Shown here one piece after another: positions 55,015 through 64,000 of a stretch of DNA of 64,000 bases. The notes under the pieces are model-generated. The model made no database searches, was not told the DNA's origin, and was given only the letters and a program-made list of their open reading frames with translations. Made by a program: the position numbers and the translations under genes. Position 1 is the stretch's first letter. Every line of letters begins with the position of its first letter. The stretch is taken from the NCBI RefSeq assembly GCF_017993425.1, contig NZ_JAGOMQ010000007.1, forward strand, positions 56,211 through 120,210, written 5' to 3'. Source of the stretch: Amaricoccus sp. (GTDB lineage: Bacteria; Pseudomonadota; Alphaproteobacteria; Rhodobacterales; Rhodobacteraceae).

Positions 55015-55464
55015 ATGCCGATCCGCCTTGCCGCCGCGCTCGTGGCGACCCTCGCCGTGCCCGCCCTCGCCGCCGACCCCGCGGCGGACGCGGCGCCCGT
55101 GCCCGTGGCCGCCGAGACGCCGGCCGAGACGCCGACGCTCGCCGAGCTCCTCTGGGTCGCCCGGCCGCTGGTGATCTTCGCCGACACGCCGCACGACCCG
55201 CGCTTCGCCCAGCAGATGGCGCTCCTCGACGAGAACATGCCCGCGCTCGACGAGCGCCTCGTCGTCGTCCTGACCGACGTCGACCCGGCGGCCAACGGCC
55301 CGCTGCGCCGCCAGCTCCGGCCCCGCGGCTTCGGGCTGGTGCTCCTCGACACCGACGGCTCCATCGTGCAACGTCGCCCCGCGCCCACCACCGTGCGCGA
55401 GCTCTCCGGCATGATCGACCGGCTGCCCTCGCGCCGGCAGGAGACCGGCTCGCGCCGCCGCTGA
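55015..55464 (+). CDS. DUF4174 domain-containing exported protein
   Basis: A 149-residue protein: signal peptide MPIRLAAALVATLAVPALA|ADP, an alanine/proline linker, then a thioredoxin-like DUF4174 domain (LLWVARPLVIFADTPHDPRF, VVLTDVDPAANGPLRRQL, FGLVLLDTDGSIVQRRPAPT). No CxxC pair is present, so it is not a redox enzyme of the usual type. It is divergent from the mutase gene and followed by the PepSY-like gene 23 bp on. GGGAGAGAGACG precedes the ATG. Confidence 0.85.
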   Translation: MPIRLAAALVATLAVPALAADPAADAAPVPVAAETPAETPTLAELLWVARPLVIFADTPHDPRFAQQMALLDENMPALDERLVVVLTDVDPAANGPLRRQLRPRGFGLVLLDTDGSIVQRRPAPTTVRELSGMIDRLPSRRQETGSRRR

Positions 55465-55487
55465 CCCGCACCCCGAGAGGAGACCCC

Positions 55488-55748
55488 ATGACGCGCCCCC
55501 TGCCCCTGCTCGCCGCCGCGCTCCTCGCGACGCCGGCCCTCGCCCAGGTCCTGCCGCCCGCCGACGCCCTGCCCCTGTCGCAGATCGTCGCCAGGGTCGA
55601 GGCGCTGCCGGACGTCGCGCGCGTCCTGGAGGTCGACTGGGACGACGACGGCTACTGGGAGGCCGAGACGATCGACGCGGCCAACCGGGTGCGCGAGATC
55701 CGCATCGACCCGCGGACCGGCGCCGAGATCCCGCACCGCCGACGCTGA
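55488..55748 (+). CDS. Small exported PepSY-like protein
   Basis: An 86-residue protein with signal peptide MTRPLPLLAAALLATPALAQ, then one PepSY-type repeat (LSQIVARVEALPDVARVLEV, YWEAETIDAANRVREIRIDP, RTGAEI). Single PepSY proteins are periplasmic and thought to bind or inhibit peptidases or metals; function is unproven. The ribosome site GAGAGGAGA is strong. It forms a two-gene unit with the DUF4174 gene. Confidence 0.82.
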   Translation: MTRPLPLLAAALLATPALAQVLPPADALPLSQIVARVEALPDVARVLEVDWDDDGYWEAETIDAANRVREIRIDPRTGAEIPHRRR

Positions 55749-55786
55749 CGGCGGCGGCGCTGAAGAAGGCGGCGCGGCCCCGGGCA

Positions 55787-57787
<2,001 letters not shown>

Positions 57788-57860
57788 TCCTCGTCCCTTC
57801 TCTGGGGCCGCGCCGCCGTCGCTCGCCGACGCCGCGGTCCCGGTGTCTTGCAGCTGCGGC

Positions 57861-57995
57861 TCAGTATCCGCCGCCCCCATCGCTGCCGCCGTCGCCGTCG
57901 TCGGGGGCCTGGTCGACCGGCGGCGGGGGCGGCGGCGAGGAGCAGGCGTGAAGCGCCAGGAGGGCAGCGAGCAGGATCAAGATGCGGGTGGTCAC
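57861..57995 (-). CDS. Small lipoprotein, 44 aa, proline-rich
   Basis: GTG 57995 with a strong ribosome site (AAGGAG, 5 bp spacing) opens a frame for VTTRILILLAALLALHAC, a classic lipoprotein signal with lipobox Leu-His-Ala-Cys18. The mature part has six prolines in a row, then a short Asp/Gly-rich tail ending at 57861. At 44 residues it is easily missed. It would be anchored by lipid to a membrane facing the periplasm. Function is unknown. It sits between pccA and a 116-aa unknown gene in the same direction. Confidence 0.7.
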   Translation of the reverse strand: MTTRILILLAALLALHACSSPPPPPPVDQAPDDGDGGSDGGGGY

Positions 57996-58026
57996 GGCGT
58001 CTCCTTTCTTGCTGGCAGGCTTGCGG

Positions 58027-58377
58027 TCAGGCGTCGTCGAAGATCTCCGGGAAGGCGGCGCGGGCGCGGTCGAGGTCGACGCGCAGCCGCGCCTCGTAGC
58101 TCGCCGGGTCGAATTGCGTGTCGGCGGGCACCACCTCGCGCCCGATCAGCCAGTTGAGCCGGCCGGCGTCGAGATTGCCGCGCTCGAAGGGCGCGTCGCC
58201 GAAATGCTCGATCAGCGCGGCGAGGAAGGTGGCGTCGGCCTCGCGGTCCTGCGGCCGGCGGTCGCGGTAGCGCTCCCGCGCCTTCAGCGGCGTCGCGCCC
58301 TTGGGGTCGGCGCGCCGGATGACGAATTGCAGGTCGGTGCCGGGCAGCCGTCCGGGAAAGCCGCGATGCTTCAGCAC
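58027..58377 (-). CDS. Hypothetical protein, 116 aa
   Basis: A soluble 116-residue protein with no signal peptide or membrane helix. It is rich in Arg/Asp, with blocks LQFVIRRADPKGATPLKARE and FLAALIEHFGDAPFERGNLD. I do not recognise the family. The start is GTG 58377. Codon use and position between pccA and pccB in the same direction argue that it is a real gene; it may belong to the small unknowns that accompany propionyl-CoA carboxylase genes in Rhodobacterales (from memory, unverified). Confidence 0.7.
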   Translation of the reverse strand: MLKHRGFPGRLPGTDLQFVIRRADPKGATPLKARERYRDRRPQDREADATFLAALIEHFGDAPFERGNLDAGRLNWLIGREVVPADTQFDPASYEARLRVDLDRARAAFPEIFDDA

Positions 58378-58402
58378 GAGCCGCCCCCTCCCTGCGGGAG
58401 GG

Positions 58403-58651
58403 CTACTCGTCCTCCGCCAGGTTCATCACCGCGACGCCCATCGACACCGCGCCGAAGGTCAGCGCGGTCTGGAAGAACAGCACCGCCGTGGCGAGGCCGG
58501 AATGGTCCTTGGCGAGCGCCGTCCCGAGCCCGAACACGTCGAGCCAGATCAGCGCGAGCGTGAAGGCGCAGCCGATCGCCATGCCGTTGGCGATATGCGT
58601 CAGCATGAAGCGGATCAGCTTCGGCAATGCGAGCCAGCGTCGTCGGAACAT
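58403..58651 (-). CDS. Small two-helix membrane protein, 82 aa
   Basis: An 82-residue inner-membrane protein: a basic start MFRRRWLALPKLIRFMLTHI, helix 1 about residues 21-42 (NGMAIGCAFTLALIWLDVFG), a short loop with KDHSGL, helix 2 about 53-75 and an acidic end NLAEDE. I recognise it only as a type of small membrane protein common in Rhodobacterales; no function can be given. It lies between pccB and the 116-aa gene in the same direction. Repeated GTTGAC elements lie upstream. Confidence 0.78.
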   Translation of the reverse strand: MFRRRWLALPKLIRFMLTHIANGMAIGCAFTLALIWLDVFGLGTALAKDHSGLATAVLFFQTALTFGAVSMGVAVMNLAEDE

Positions 58652-58731
58652 GACGCAACCCCCGGTGGTTCACCTCGGGATCTAGGACGTTCCCCGCACG
58701 AAGTCCAACCCCCGCGGACGGGTTCACCAAG

Positions 58732-58761
58732 GTTGACATCTGGTTGACGACTTTCGTCAAC
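58732..58761. promoter_or_regulatory. Repeated GTTGAC/GTCAAC motif with hairpin
   Basis: Three copies of the hexamer stand close together: GTTGAC at 58732 and 58743 and its complement GTCAAC at 58756. The last two form a perfect 8-bp stem (GTTGACGA/TCGTCAAC) with a 3-nt loop. Placed between pccB and the small membrane gene, it could be an operator for that gene, a minus-strand -35 region (TTGACG), or a pccB 3' hairpin. Confidence 0.4.
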
Positions 58762-58811
58762 ATGCTGATCCAGTTGCCTTTTCTCGATCGTCCCACTGTG
58801 TGACGATCGGC

Positions 58812-60344
58812 TCACAGCGGGATGTTGTCGTGCTTCTTCCACGGATTCGCGAGCTTCTTGCCCCGGAGCGAGGCGAAGGCCCGCGCAACCCGCTTGCGGG
58901 TGGAATGCGGCATGATCACGTCGTCGATGAAGCCGCGCTCGGCCGCCACGAACGGATTGGCGAAGCGGCTCTCGTAGTCCGCCGTCCGCGCCGCGATCTT
59001 CTCCGGGTCGCCGAGCTCGGAGCGGTAGAGGATCTCCGTCGCGCCCTTCGCCCCCATCACCGCGATCTGCGCCGTCGGCCAGGCGTAGTTGAAGTCGCCG
59101 CGCAGGTGCTTGGAGCTCATCACGTCATAGGCGCCGCCATAGGCCTTGCGGGTGATGACCGTCACCTTCGGCACCGTCGCCTCGCCATAGGCGAAGAGGA
59201 GCTTCGCGCCGTGCTTGATGATGCCGCCGTATTCCTGGCTGGTGCCCGGCAGGAAGCCCGGCACGTCGACGAAGGTCAGGATCGGGATCTCGAAGGCGTC
59301 GCAGAACCGCACGAACCGCGCCGCCTTGCGGCTCGAATCGATGTCGAGGCAGCCGGCGAGCACCATCGGCTGGTTCGCCACCACGCCCACGGTCGAGCCC
59401 TCGAGCCGGATGAACCCGGTCAGGATGTTCTTGGCGAAGTCCGCCTGGATCTCGAAGAAGTCGCCCTCGTCCGCGACCTTCGCGATCAGCTCCTTCATGT
59501 CGTAGGGGGTGTTGGGGTTCGGCGGCACCAGCGTGTCGAGGCTCTCCTCGCTCCGCGCCGGATCGTCGTAGAACGGCCGCACCGGCGGCTTTCCGCGGTT
59601 CGACAGCGGCAGGAAGTCGACCAGCCGCCGCACCTCGACCAGCGCCGTGATGTCGTCCGCGAACGCCCCGTCGGCGACCGACGACTTCGACGTATGCGTC
59701 CGCGCGCCCCCGAGCTCCTCCGCCGTCACCATCTCGTTGGTCACGGTCTTCACCACGTCCGGGCCGGTGACGAACATGTACGAGGAATCGCGGACCATGA
59801 AGATGAAGTCCGTCATCGCCGGCGAGTAGACCGCCCCACCCGCGCAGGGCCCCATGATGACGCTGATCTGCGGGATCACCCCCGAGGCCATGATGTTGCG
59901 CTGGAAGACGCCGGCATACCCCGCGAGGCTCGCCACCCCCTCCTGGATGCGCGCGCCGCCCGAGTCGTTGAGCCCGATCACCGGCGCGCCGTTCTGGATC
60001 GCCATATCCATGATCTTGCAGATCTTCTCGGCATGGGCCTCCGAGAGCGAGCCTCCGAACACGGTGAAGTCCTGCGAGAACACGTAGACCAGCCGGCCGT
60101 TGATCGTCCCCCAGCCGGTCACCACGCCGTCGCCCGGGAACGTCGTCTCCGCCATGCCGAAGTCGACGCAGCGATGCGCGACGAACATGTCGAACTCCTC
60201 GAAGGAGCCCTCGTCCAGCAGCGCCTCGATCCGCTCGCGCGCGGTGAGCTTCCCCTTGGCGTGCTGGGCCGCGACCCGCTTCTCGCCGCCCCCGAGCCGC
60301 GCCTCGGCGCGACGCCCGGCCAGCTCCTCAAGGATCCGCTGCAT
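58812..60344 (-). CDS. pccB: Propionyl-CoA carboxylase beta chain
   Basis: A 510-residue carboxyltransferase. [20 protein letters not shown] is the PccB start block. [20 protein letters not shown] and [20 protein letters not shown] (oxyanion-hole glycines) belong to the N-half, and [20 protein letters not shown] and [17 protein letters not shown] to the C-half. It transfers CO2 from biotin to propionyl-CoA. ATG 60344 has GGGGAGG upstream, better than the in-frame start at 60374. It heads the minus-strand run that continues to pccA. Confidence 0.96.
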   Translation of the reverse strand: MQRILEELAGRRAEARLGGGEKRVAAQHAKGKLTARERIEALLDEGSFEEFDMFVAHRCVDFGMAETTFPGDGVVTGWGTINGRLVYVFSQDFTVFGGSLSEAHAEKICKIMDMAIQNGAPVIGLNDSGGARIQEGVASLAGYAGVFQRNIMASGVIPQISVIMGPCAGGAVYSPAMTDFIFMVRDSSYMFVTGPDVVKTVTNEMVTAEELGGARTHTSKSSVADGAFADDITALVEVRRLVDFLPLSNRGKPPVRPFYDDPARSEESLDTLVPPNPNTPYDMKELIAKVADEGDFFEIQADFAKNILTGFIRLEGSTVGVVANQPMVLAGCLDIDSSRKAARFVRFCDAFEIPILTFVDVPGFLPGTSQEYGGIIKHGAKLLFAYGEATVPKVTVITRKAYGGAYDVMSSKHLRGDFNYAWPTAQIAVMGAKGATEILYRSELGDPEKIAARTADYESRFANPFVAAERGFIDDVIMPHSTRKRVARAFASLRGKKLANPWKKHDNIPL

Positions 60345-60452
60345 CTGGCCTCCCCGCATTGTGCGACTGCACACTTACGAGAGGGCACGCCGGCTCACAA
60401 GGATATTGCGCGGGATCCGCATCCGCCGGCCGGATGTCTCCCGGCCGCGCCC

Positions 60453-62060
60453 TCAGGCCCCCGCCCCGCCCTCGCCTTCGCCCGCCTCGGCCTCCTCGAG
60501 CGCCACCGGGAAGGTCACCACGTAGCGGGTGCCCTGCCTGCCCGTCTCCACGACGATCTCGCCCCGCACCTGCCGCACCAGCGCGTCGACGACGCGAATC
60601 CCCGAGCTCCGCGTCGGCTCCTCCGGCAGCCCGGAGCCGTCGTCGGCGACGGTCATGGTCGCCTGCGGCCCCGCGCGGCGCAGCAGGACGTCGATCCGCC
60701 CGCCCTCCGGCCCGAAGGCGTGCTTGACCGCGTTGGTGACCAGCTCGATCGCGCAGAGCGCCAGCGGCGTGGCGAGCGCGGCCTGGATCGACATGCGCTC
60801 GCAGTCGCAGGCGATCCGCACCTTGCGCTCCGGCGGCACCACGGCGTCGCTGCGGCAGATCGCCTCGAGGAGCCCGGCGAACTCGATGTCGAAGGAATCC
60901 GCCGAGCGGTGCAGGAGGTCGTGGATGCGCGCGATAGCCAGAACCCGGGTGGTCACCTCGTCGACGTCCGGGCCCCCCGGCCGGGTCTTTTGCAGCCGCA
61001 GCATGGAGGCGATCATCTGGAGGCTGTTCTTGATCCGGTGGTTGAGCTCCTGGAGCATCATCTGCCGCATCTGCGCGGTGTTCTCCGCCTCGGCGAGCAG
61101 CTTGCGGTCGAACTCGGCGGCGGCCCGCCCCGATTCCGCCCGCATCGCCCGCCCGGCGTAGCGCGCCGTCGCATAGCCCGCGACCGCCGCCGCGCCGAGC
61201 ATCGCCGAGACGAACGCCACCCGCCAGAGCCAGGCGTTGCGCACCGTCCGGGCGCCGACCCCGAAGGCCCCGAACAGCCCGAGGTCGCCCACCCGCTCGG
61301 TCGCATAGAACCGCCACACCCCGTCCGCCTGCGCCACGATCTCATAGGAGCCGCGCTCCGCCGTCTGCGCGATCCGCACCGCGGGATTGTCCGGCGCGAG
61401 CACGATCGGCTCCGGCATCGCCAGGTTGCGGATGATCACCTTGCCGTCCGGGCGGTAGAGCGAGGCCGAGTCGCCCTCGTCGGTCGCGATGCCCTGCAGG
61501 AAGCTGCGCAGCGTGTCGACCTGCAGCGCCGAGACCCAGACCCCCGACGGCGGATCCGCGCGCCGCTGCGCCACGATCACCGCATCGACGTCGCCGGGCT
61601 GGAGGTGGACGCGGTCGAAGAACAGCCCCGCCGCGGTCGTGTCGCGCGACAGCTCCTCGTATTCGTGCGTGCCGCCGTCGCCCGCCACCGGCCAGTTGGC
61701 GCTGACGAGGAGCGGCTGCCCGTCCGGCGCGAAGAGCCCGATGCCGAGCCCCTGCCCCGAGCTCTCCTGCATCGCGGTCAGGAACTCCGCCGCCCGGTCG
61801 TCGAGCGGCGCGCCGGCGTAGTAGCGCGAGAGCAGCAGGTCGGCCGCGCCGATCTGCTTCTGCTGGACCAGCGCCTGCCGGTGGGCGAACTCCGCGATCA
61901 GCCGCGCGTTCACCACCGCCCGCGCCCGCGCGTCCTTCTCCGCGACCCGCCAGCTGAGCGCCGCGAAGAGCACCGCGAGGATCGCCGGGATGACGAGGCT
62001 GCCGATCCGCAGGATGCGCAGCGTGCTGCCGGCCCTCAGCCGGGTCGTCCGGTGCGCCAT
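60453..62060 (-). CDS. Sensor histidine kinase, HisKA_2 (HWE-related) family
   Basis: A 535-residue membrane kinase. Helices lie at about 18-38 and 280-300, with a large periplasmic double-PAS/Cache-like sensor between them (GIGLFAPDGQPLLVSANW, SASLYRPDGKVIIRNLA). The cytoplasmic part has the HisKA_2 motif LQELNHRIKNSLQMIASML with the phospho-His, an intact N-box IELVTNAVKHAF and G1 box VADDGSGLPEE. This class often works with general stress response regulators (PhyR) or single-domain receivers. No response regulator is adjacent, so the partner is unknown. Confidence 0.9.
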   Translation of the reverse strand: MAHRTTRLRAGSTLRILRIGSLVIPAILAVLFAALSWRVAEKDARARAVVNARLIAEFAHRQALVQQKQIGAADLLLSRYYAGAPLDDRAAEFLTAMQESSGQGLGIGLFAPDGQPLLVSANWPVAGDGGTHEYEELSRDTTAAGLFFDRVHLQPGDVDAVIVAQRRADPPSGVWVSALQVDTLRSFLQGIATDEGDSASLYRPDGKVIIRNLAMPEPIVLAPDNPAVRIAQTAERGSYEIVAQADGVWRFYATERVGDLGLFGAFGVGARTVRNAWLWRVAFVSAMLGAAAVAGYATARYAGRAMRAESGRAAAEFDRKLLAEAENTAQMRQMMLQELNHRIKNSLQMIASMLRLQKTRPGGPDVDEVTTRVLAIARIHDLLHRSADSFDIEFAGLLEAICRSDAVVPPERKVRIACDCERMSIQAALATPLALCAIELVTNAVKHAFGPEGGRIDVLLRRAGPQATMTVADDGSGLPEEPTRSSGIRVVDALVRQVRGEIVVETGRQGTRYVVTFPVALEEAEAGEGEGGAGA

Positions 62061-62364
62061 GCCTCAGGCGCTCCCCGCCGCCGCAGCGCCCGCACCAAGG
62101 CGGAGCGGCTGACCGGCTGCCCCGTGGCGATCCTTCATGCCTGCCCAAGCTCCAGCCCGGCGCCCGGGCCACCCTGTCCAATGTCCCGCCGCCGCGGCTT
62201 GTGCCGCGCGCGGGGTCCCCGAGACACTGCGTCCTCGCCGCCGCGCGGTCAAGCAATGGCGCGACCGGGTAGTGTCTCAGTTTGAAATCGGGCGCGCCCA
62301 ACGCGGGTGTCGCGCAGCCAGCTCGGACCCTATTATGCTTGCCGCAAAGCACATGGAGGCGACC
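62061..62364. other. Intergenic region at the edge of the mobile segment
   Basis: About 300 bp without a gene. An 8-bp inverted pair GAGACACT (62221-62228) and AGTGTCTC (62271-62278) is 42 bp apart. After the second copy base composition shifts to less GC-rich DNA. The GTAGTGTCTCAGTTTGAAA stretch could be an old IS end; I cannot confirm it. Confidence 0.4.
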
Positions 62365-62526
62365 ATGCACCACAAGCGCGGGAAGGCACGCAATGCCAGG
62401 GCGGGCTGCAAGCTCTGCAAGTCGTGGAAGGTGAACGGCTTCCGCACGGGCAGGCTGGACGGCGAGAAGTTCAGCGATCACAAGCGCCGGGTCGCAGTGA
62501 CGGTAGAGGCACGTTCCCATGCCTAA
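62365..62526 (+). CDS. Small Cys-containing conserved protein, 53 aa
   Basis: A 53-residue basic protein: MHHKRGKARNARAGCKLCK, then WKVNGFRTGRLDGEKFSDHK. I recall this pattern (KRGKxxxRAGCxxCKxxKxNG...GExFSDHxRR) as a short protein present in several copies in many alphaproteobacteria, usually followed by a partner like the next frame; function is unknown. The Cys-x2-Cys pair may bind metal. GGAGGCGACC precedes the ATG. Its stop overlaps the ATG of the partner (62519). Confidence 0.72.
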   Translation: MHHKRGKARNARAGCKLCKSWKVNGFRTGRLDGEKFSDHKRRVAVTVEARSHA

Positions 62527-62754
62527 AGGACCGAAAGGGGAGAAGCGCGCCCTGCCGACGTGATCGGCGCGGCCGTCATGGTGGCGCGGATCGCCACGGG
62601 CGAGATCGAGGACACACCCGAGGACGACGGGAAGGACGAGGCCGCCCAGGCGCTCGGGCGCAAGGGTGGGAAGGCGCGGGCGGAGAGTATGACAGCGGAA
62701 CGCCGCCGCGAGATCGCTCAAGCAGCGGCGGCCAAACGCTGGTCAAAGAACTAG
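62519..62754 (+). pseudogene. Partner small protein, frameshifted by an apparent 2-bp GC slip
   Basis: ATG 62519 begins MPKGPKGEKR and then hits TGA at 62561. Two frames over, from 62553 onward, the DNA reads ADVIGAAVMVARIATGEIED and later LGRKGGKARAESMTAERRRE. Family members, as I recall them, run KGEKRPADVIG...RIATGE...LGRKGG without a break. Removing one GC from AAGCGCGCCCTGCC restores exactly KRPAD, so a GC dinucleotide duplication in the GCGC tract (62545-62550) is the likely cause. A shorter product could still start at GTG 62560 (64 residues). Confidence 0.65.
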
Positions 62755-63962
62755 AGGATACTGACGAGGTAGGCGATTTCGCGCTGATAACGCTGAGCCG
62801 AAGAGTTCACCTGCAGACGCTTCCCCTCAACGCTATGGAAGCTGCCGATCTTGAGCTTTGAAATCGGAATGCTCTTGGCGCCGCTGATCCGGCCCGCCGA
62901 CACGAAGTCATCAGTAACCACGAACGCCTTTGCCGGATCGTCGTAGTCGAAAAGGTTGGCGTGCCTTTCTGCGATGGAAATCGCGCGCTCGATGTACATT
63001 CGCGAAGCACGGTCAGGCGTCGCGCGCAGTTGGCTCTTCGAGCCGACCATCGTCATTACGATAGCGGCAACGCGGGGGCCAGCGCGCCCACCTGCACGAT
63101 CGTTCCAAACGCCAAAATCCTTCGTCGGATTGTCGAGCAGATCGAGGGTCAGCTCGAGAGACTCCAGCGAGTGCTCGTCAACGCGCACGGGAATGATAAC
63201 CGCGTCGGCAGCGCACCACGCAAGGTGGGTGCCGCCCGCATAGAATGGGCTCGTATCGATCAGGATACCGTCAGTTTTCTTCTCCGCCGCTTCCTTATCC
63301 ATCGCGGTCTTTAGGCTCTCCAGCAGCGCCTTAACGGCAGCGACGTTCTTCTGCGCGTGAGCGGTCTGGAGCTGCTGGTAGAGCATCGACGGAAAGGCGA
63401 AGAGTTCGGCGTTGCCCGGCATGAGGAAACTCGGCTTCGCCATCTTGAAGGAATCGCAATACGTGGAAACACGATAGGACGCGTCGCTCGGAGCGGTGCC
63501 GAACGCTGGCCCCAACAGAATGGGCTGCAGCGTTTCCAGCACGGTCACCTCTGGCTCCTGCTCGCGCATGAGGTTCTCGGTCAAATTGCATTGTGCGCAC
63601 ATGTCAGCCAGCAGAAGCGAGCGTTGCTGCGCTAGTTCGTAGGCCAGGTTGAACGTGATCGTCGATTTACCGACGCCGCCTCGAAGGGTGGAAACGGCAT
63701 AGGAGCGATAGCCCTTGCGCTGGACCTGGTCGGCGATGCCCCGCGCCGCGAGCCGCCGGCGCGTCTCCGCCGCCGAACAGGCGGCGTCGGCGTAGAGCGC
63801 CGCCTCGCCGCCGGTGAGCAGCCCCTCCCAGCTGCGGATCTCGTGGTCGTTGCCCGGCGTCACCGTCTGGGCGTGGATGAAGCCGTCCTCGTCGACGTTC
63901 ACCTGGAACTGCCAGCCCCAGGTCGCCACCTGGCGCCCGCGGGCGTTGACCTTCACGTGCAC
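62751..63962 (-). CDS. ParA-like ATPase fused at its N-terminus to an IS5-type transposase fragment
   Basis: From about residue 88 (base 63701) to the end at 62751 this is a ParA/Soj-type ATPase: YAVSTLRGGVGKSTITFNLA (deviant Walker A), LLLADMCAQCNLTENLM (A' motif with the QxNLT of ParA), ILIDTSPFYAGG (Walker B region) and AVIIPVRVDEHSLESLEL. The preceding 87 residues belong to a DDE transposase, not to ParA, and the frame stays open past 63962 to the window edge without a stop. The ParA gene has thus lost its own start. GC is lower in the ParA part than in the transposase part. No parB is visible. Confidence 0.8.
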   Translation of the reverse strand: MHVKVNARGRQVATWGWQFQVNVDEDGFIHAQTVTPGNDHEIRSWEGLLTGGEAALYADAACSAAETRRRLAARGIADQVQRKGYRSYAVSTLRGGVGKSTITFNLAYELAQQRSLLLADMCAQCNLTENLMREQEPEVTVLETLQPILLGPAFGTAPSDASYRVSTYCDSFKMAKPSFLMPGNAELFAFPSMLYQQLQTAHAQKNVAAVKALLESLKTAMDKEAAEKKTDGILIDTSPFYAGGTHLAWCAADAVIIPVRVDEHSLESLELTLDLLDNPTKDFGVWNDRAGGRAGPRVAAIVMTMVGSKSQLRATPDRASRMYIERAISIAERHANLFDYDDPAKAFVVTDDFVSAGRISGAKSIPISKLKIGSFHSVEGKRLQVNSSAQRYQREIAYLVSIL

Positions 63963-64000
63963 CCCCGCCTCCCCGTCGCGACTGTCGCTCTCGCCCTCGG
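63702..64000 (-). mobile_element. IS5-family transposase fragment, truncated before the catalytic Glu
   Basis: Reading the minus strand from the window edge: FIHAQTVTPGNDHEIRSWEG is the block after the first catalytic Asp in IS5-type transposases, YADAACSAAETRRRL holds the second Asp, and RGIADQVQRKGYRS is the usual stretch before RPLT...; the last catalytic Glu and right inverted repeat are missing. The sequence switches directly to ParA coding at about 63701. The 5' part lies beyond the window. Confidence 0.75.

Noticed and set aside
62221..62278. Complete IS or MITE from the GAGACACT/AGTGTCTC pair
   Set aside because: Only 8-bp arms 42 bp apart and no flanking direct repeat; too weak to call.
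58800..62285. A 1161-codon plus-strand open frame
   Set aside because: Shadow of pccB and the HisKA_2 kinase, with no motif of its own.

Overview
The window is about 64 kb of very GC-rich, densely coded bacterial chromosome. Gene content and family flavour point to an alphaproteobacterium of the Rhodobacterales/Paracoccaceae type: an RNA methyltransferase/PIN-domain pair of the kind known from Rhodobacter, ccmI-ruvX-DUF1289, dual-ATPase peptide ABC transporters, the urtABCDE urea transporter, pccA/pccB/mcm propionate genes and PhaZ. The assignment is an inference from families. No rRNA is present, and nothing names a species.

Layout. 0-3.7 kb: a cut-off glutathione transferase, PhaZ, tRNA-Ser(UGA), a small-molecule kinase and an RpiR regulator, closed by a strong hairpin. 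3.7-6.8 kb: a type I secretion ATPase and membrane fusion protein. 6.9-13.2 kb: a peptide/opine-type ABC importer. 13.4-20.3 kb: SulP transporter and miaA, then (minus strand) a phosphate acyltransferase, a phytase-type esterase, MepA and an MFS carrier. 20.24-20.69 kb is an AT-rich island with a tandem array of DnaA-box-like 9-mers. 20.7-25.8 kb: an EEP-family nuclease, ornithine/lysine decarboxylase, a copper chaperone, rpmB and two RTX genes, one of them broken. 26.2-32.3 kb (plus strand): an amino-acid ABC importer without its ATPase, an rRNA methyltransferase, a PIN protein, CcmI, RuvX and DUF1289.

32.3-36.9 kb: a non-coding stretch that looks like a MITE (12-bp inverted ends, 11-bp flanking direct repeats, internal hairpins), then the zinc uptake regulon znuBC-zur divergent from znuA-DUF1007, with a Zur-like operator. 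37.3-42.9 kb: urtABCDE, followed by a clear intrinsic terminator. 43.2-46.8 kb: dusA, a 16/17-bp minisatellite, and a histidine-kinase-like protein with a decayed ATPase domain beside a small periplasmic sulfite-oxidase-fold protein. 47-60.3 kb: propionate/C3-C4 metabolism (prpE, maeB, methylmalonyl-CoA mutase, pccA, pccB) with two glycosyltransferases and several small genes between, including a 44-aa lipoprotein. 60.4-64 kb: a HisKA_2 sensor kinase, then a scarred mobile region with a two-gene small-protein module (the second gene broken by an apparent 2-bp slip) and a ParA-like ATPase whose N-terminus has been replaced in frame by a piece of an IS5-like transposase.

Working together: prpE, pccAB and mcm carry propionate to succinyl-CoA, and maeB can withdraw C4 acid to pyruvate. 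PhaZ and the phosphate acyltransferase handle storage-polymer and acyl-phosphate carbon. The type I exporter at 5 kb is a candidate carrier for the RTX protein at 24 kb. MiaA has a fitting substrate in the window, because the tRNA-Ser(UGA) loop carries A36-A37-A38. The items I would look at first are the MITE-like element, the DnaA-box array, the transposase-ParA chimera and the kinase/sulfite-oxidase-fold pair.
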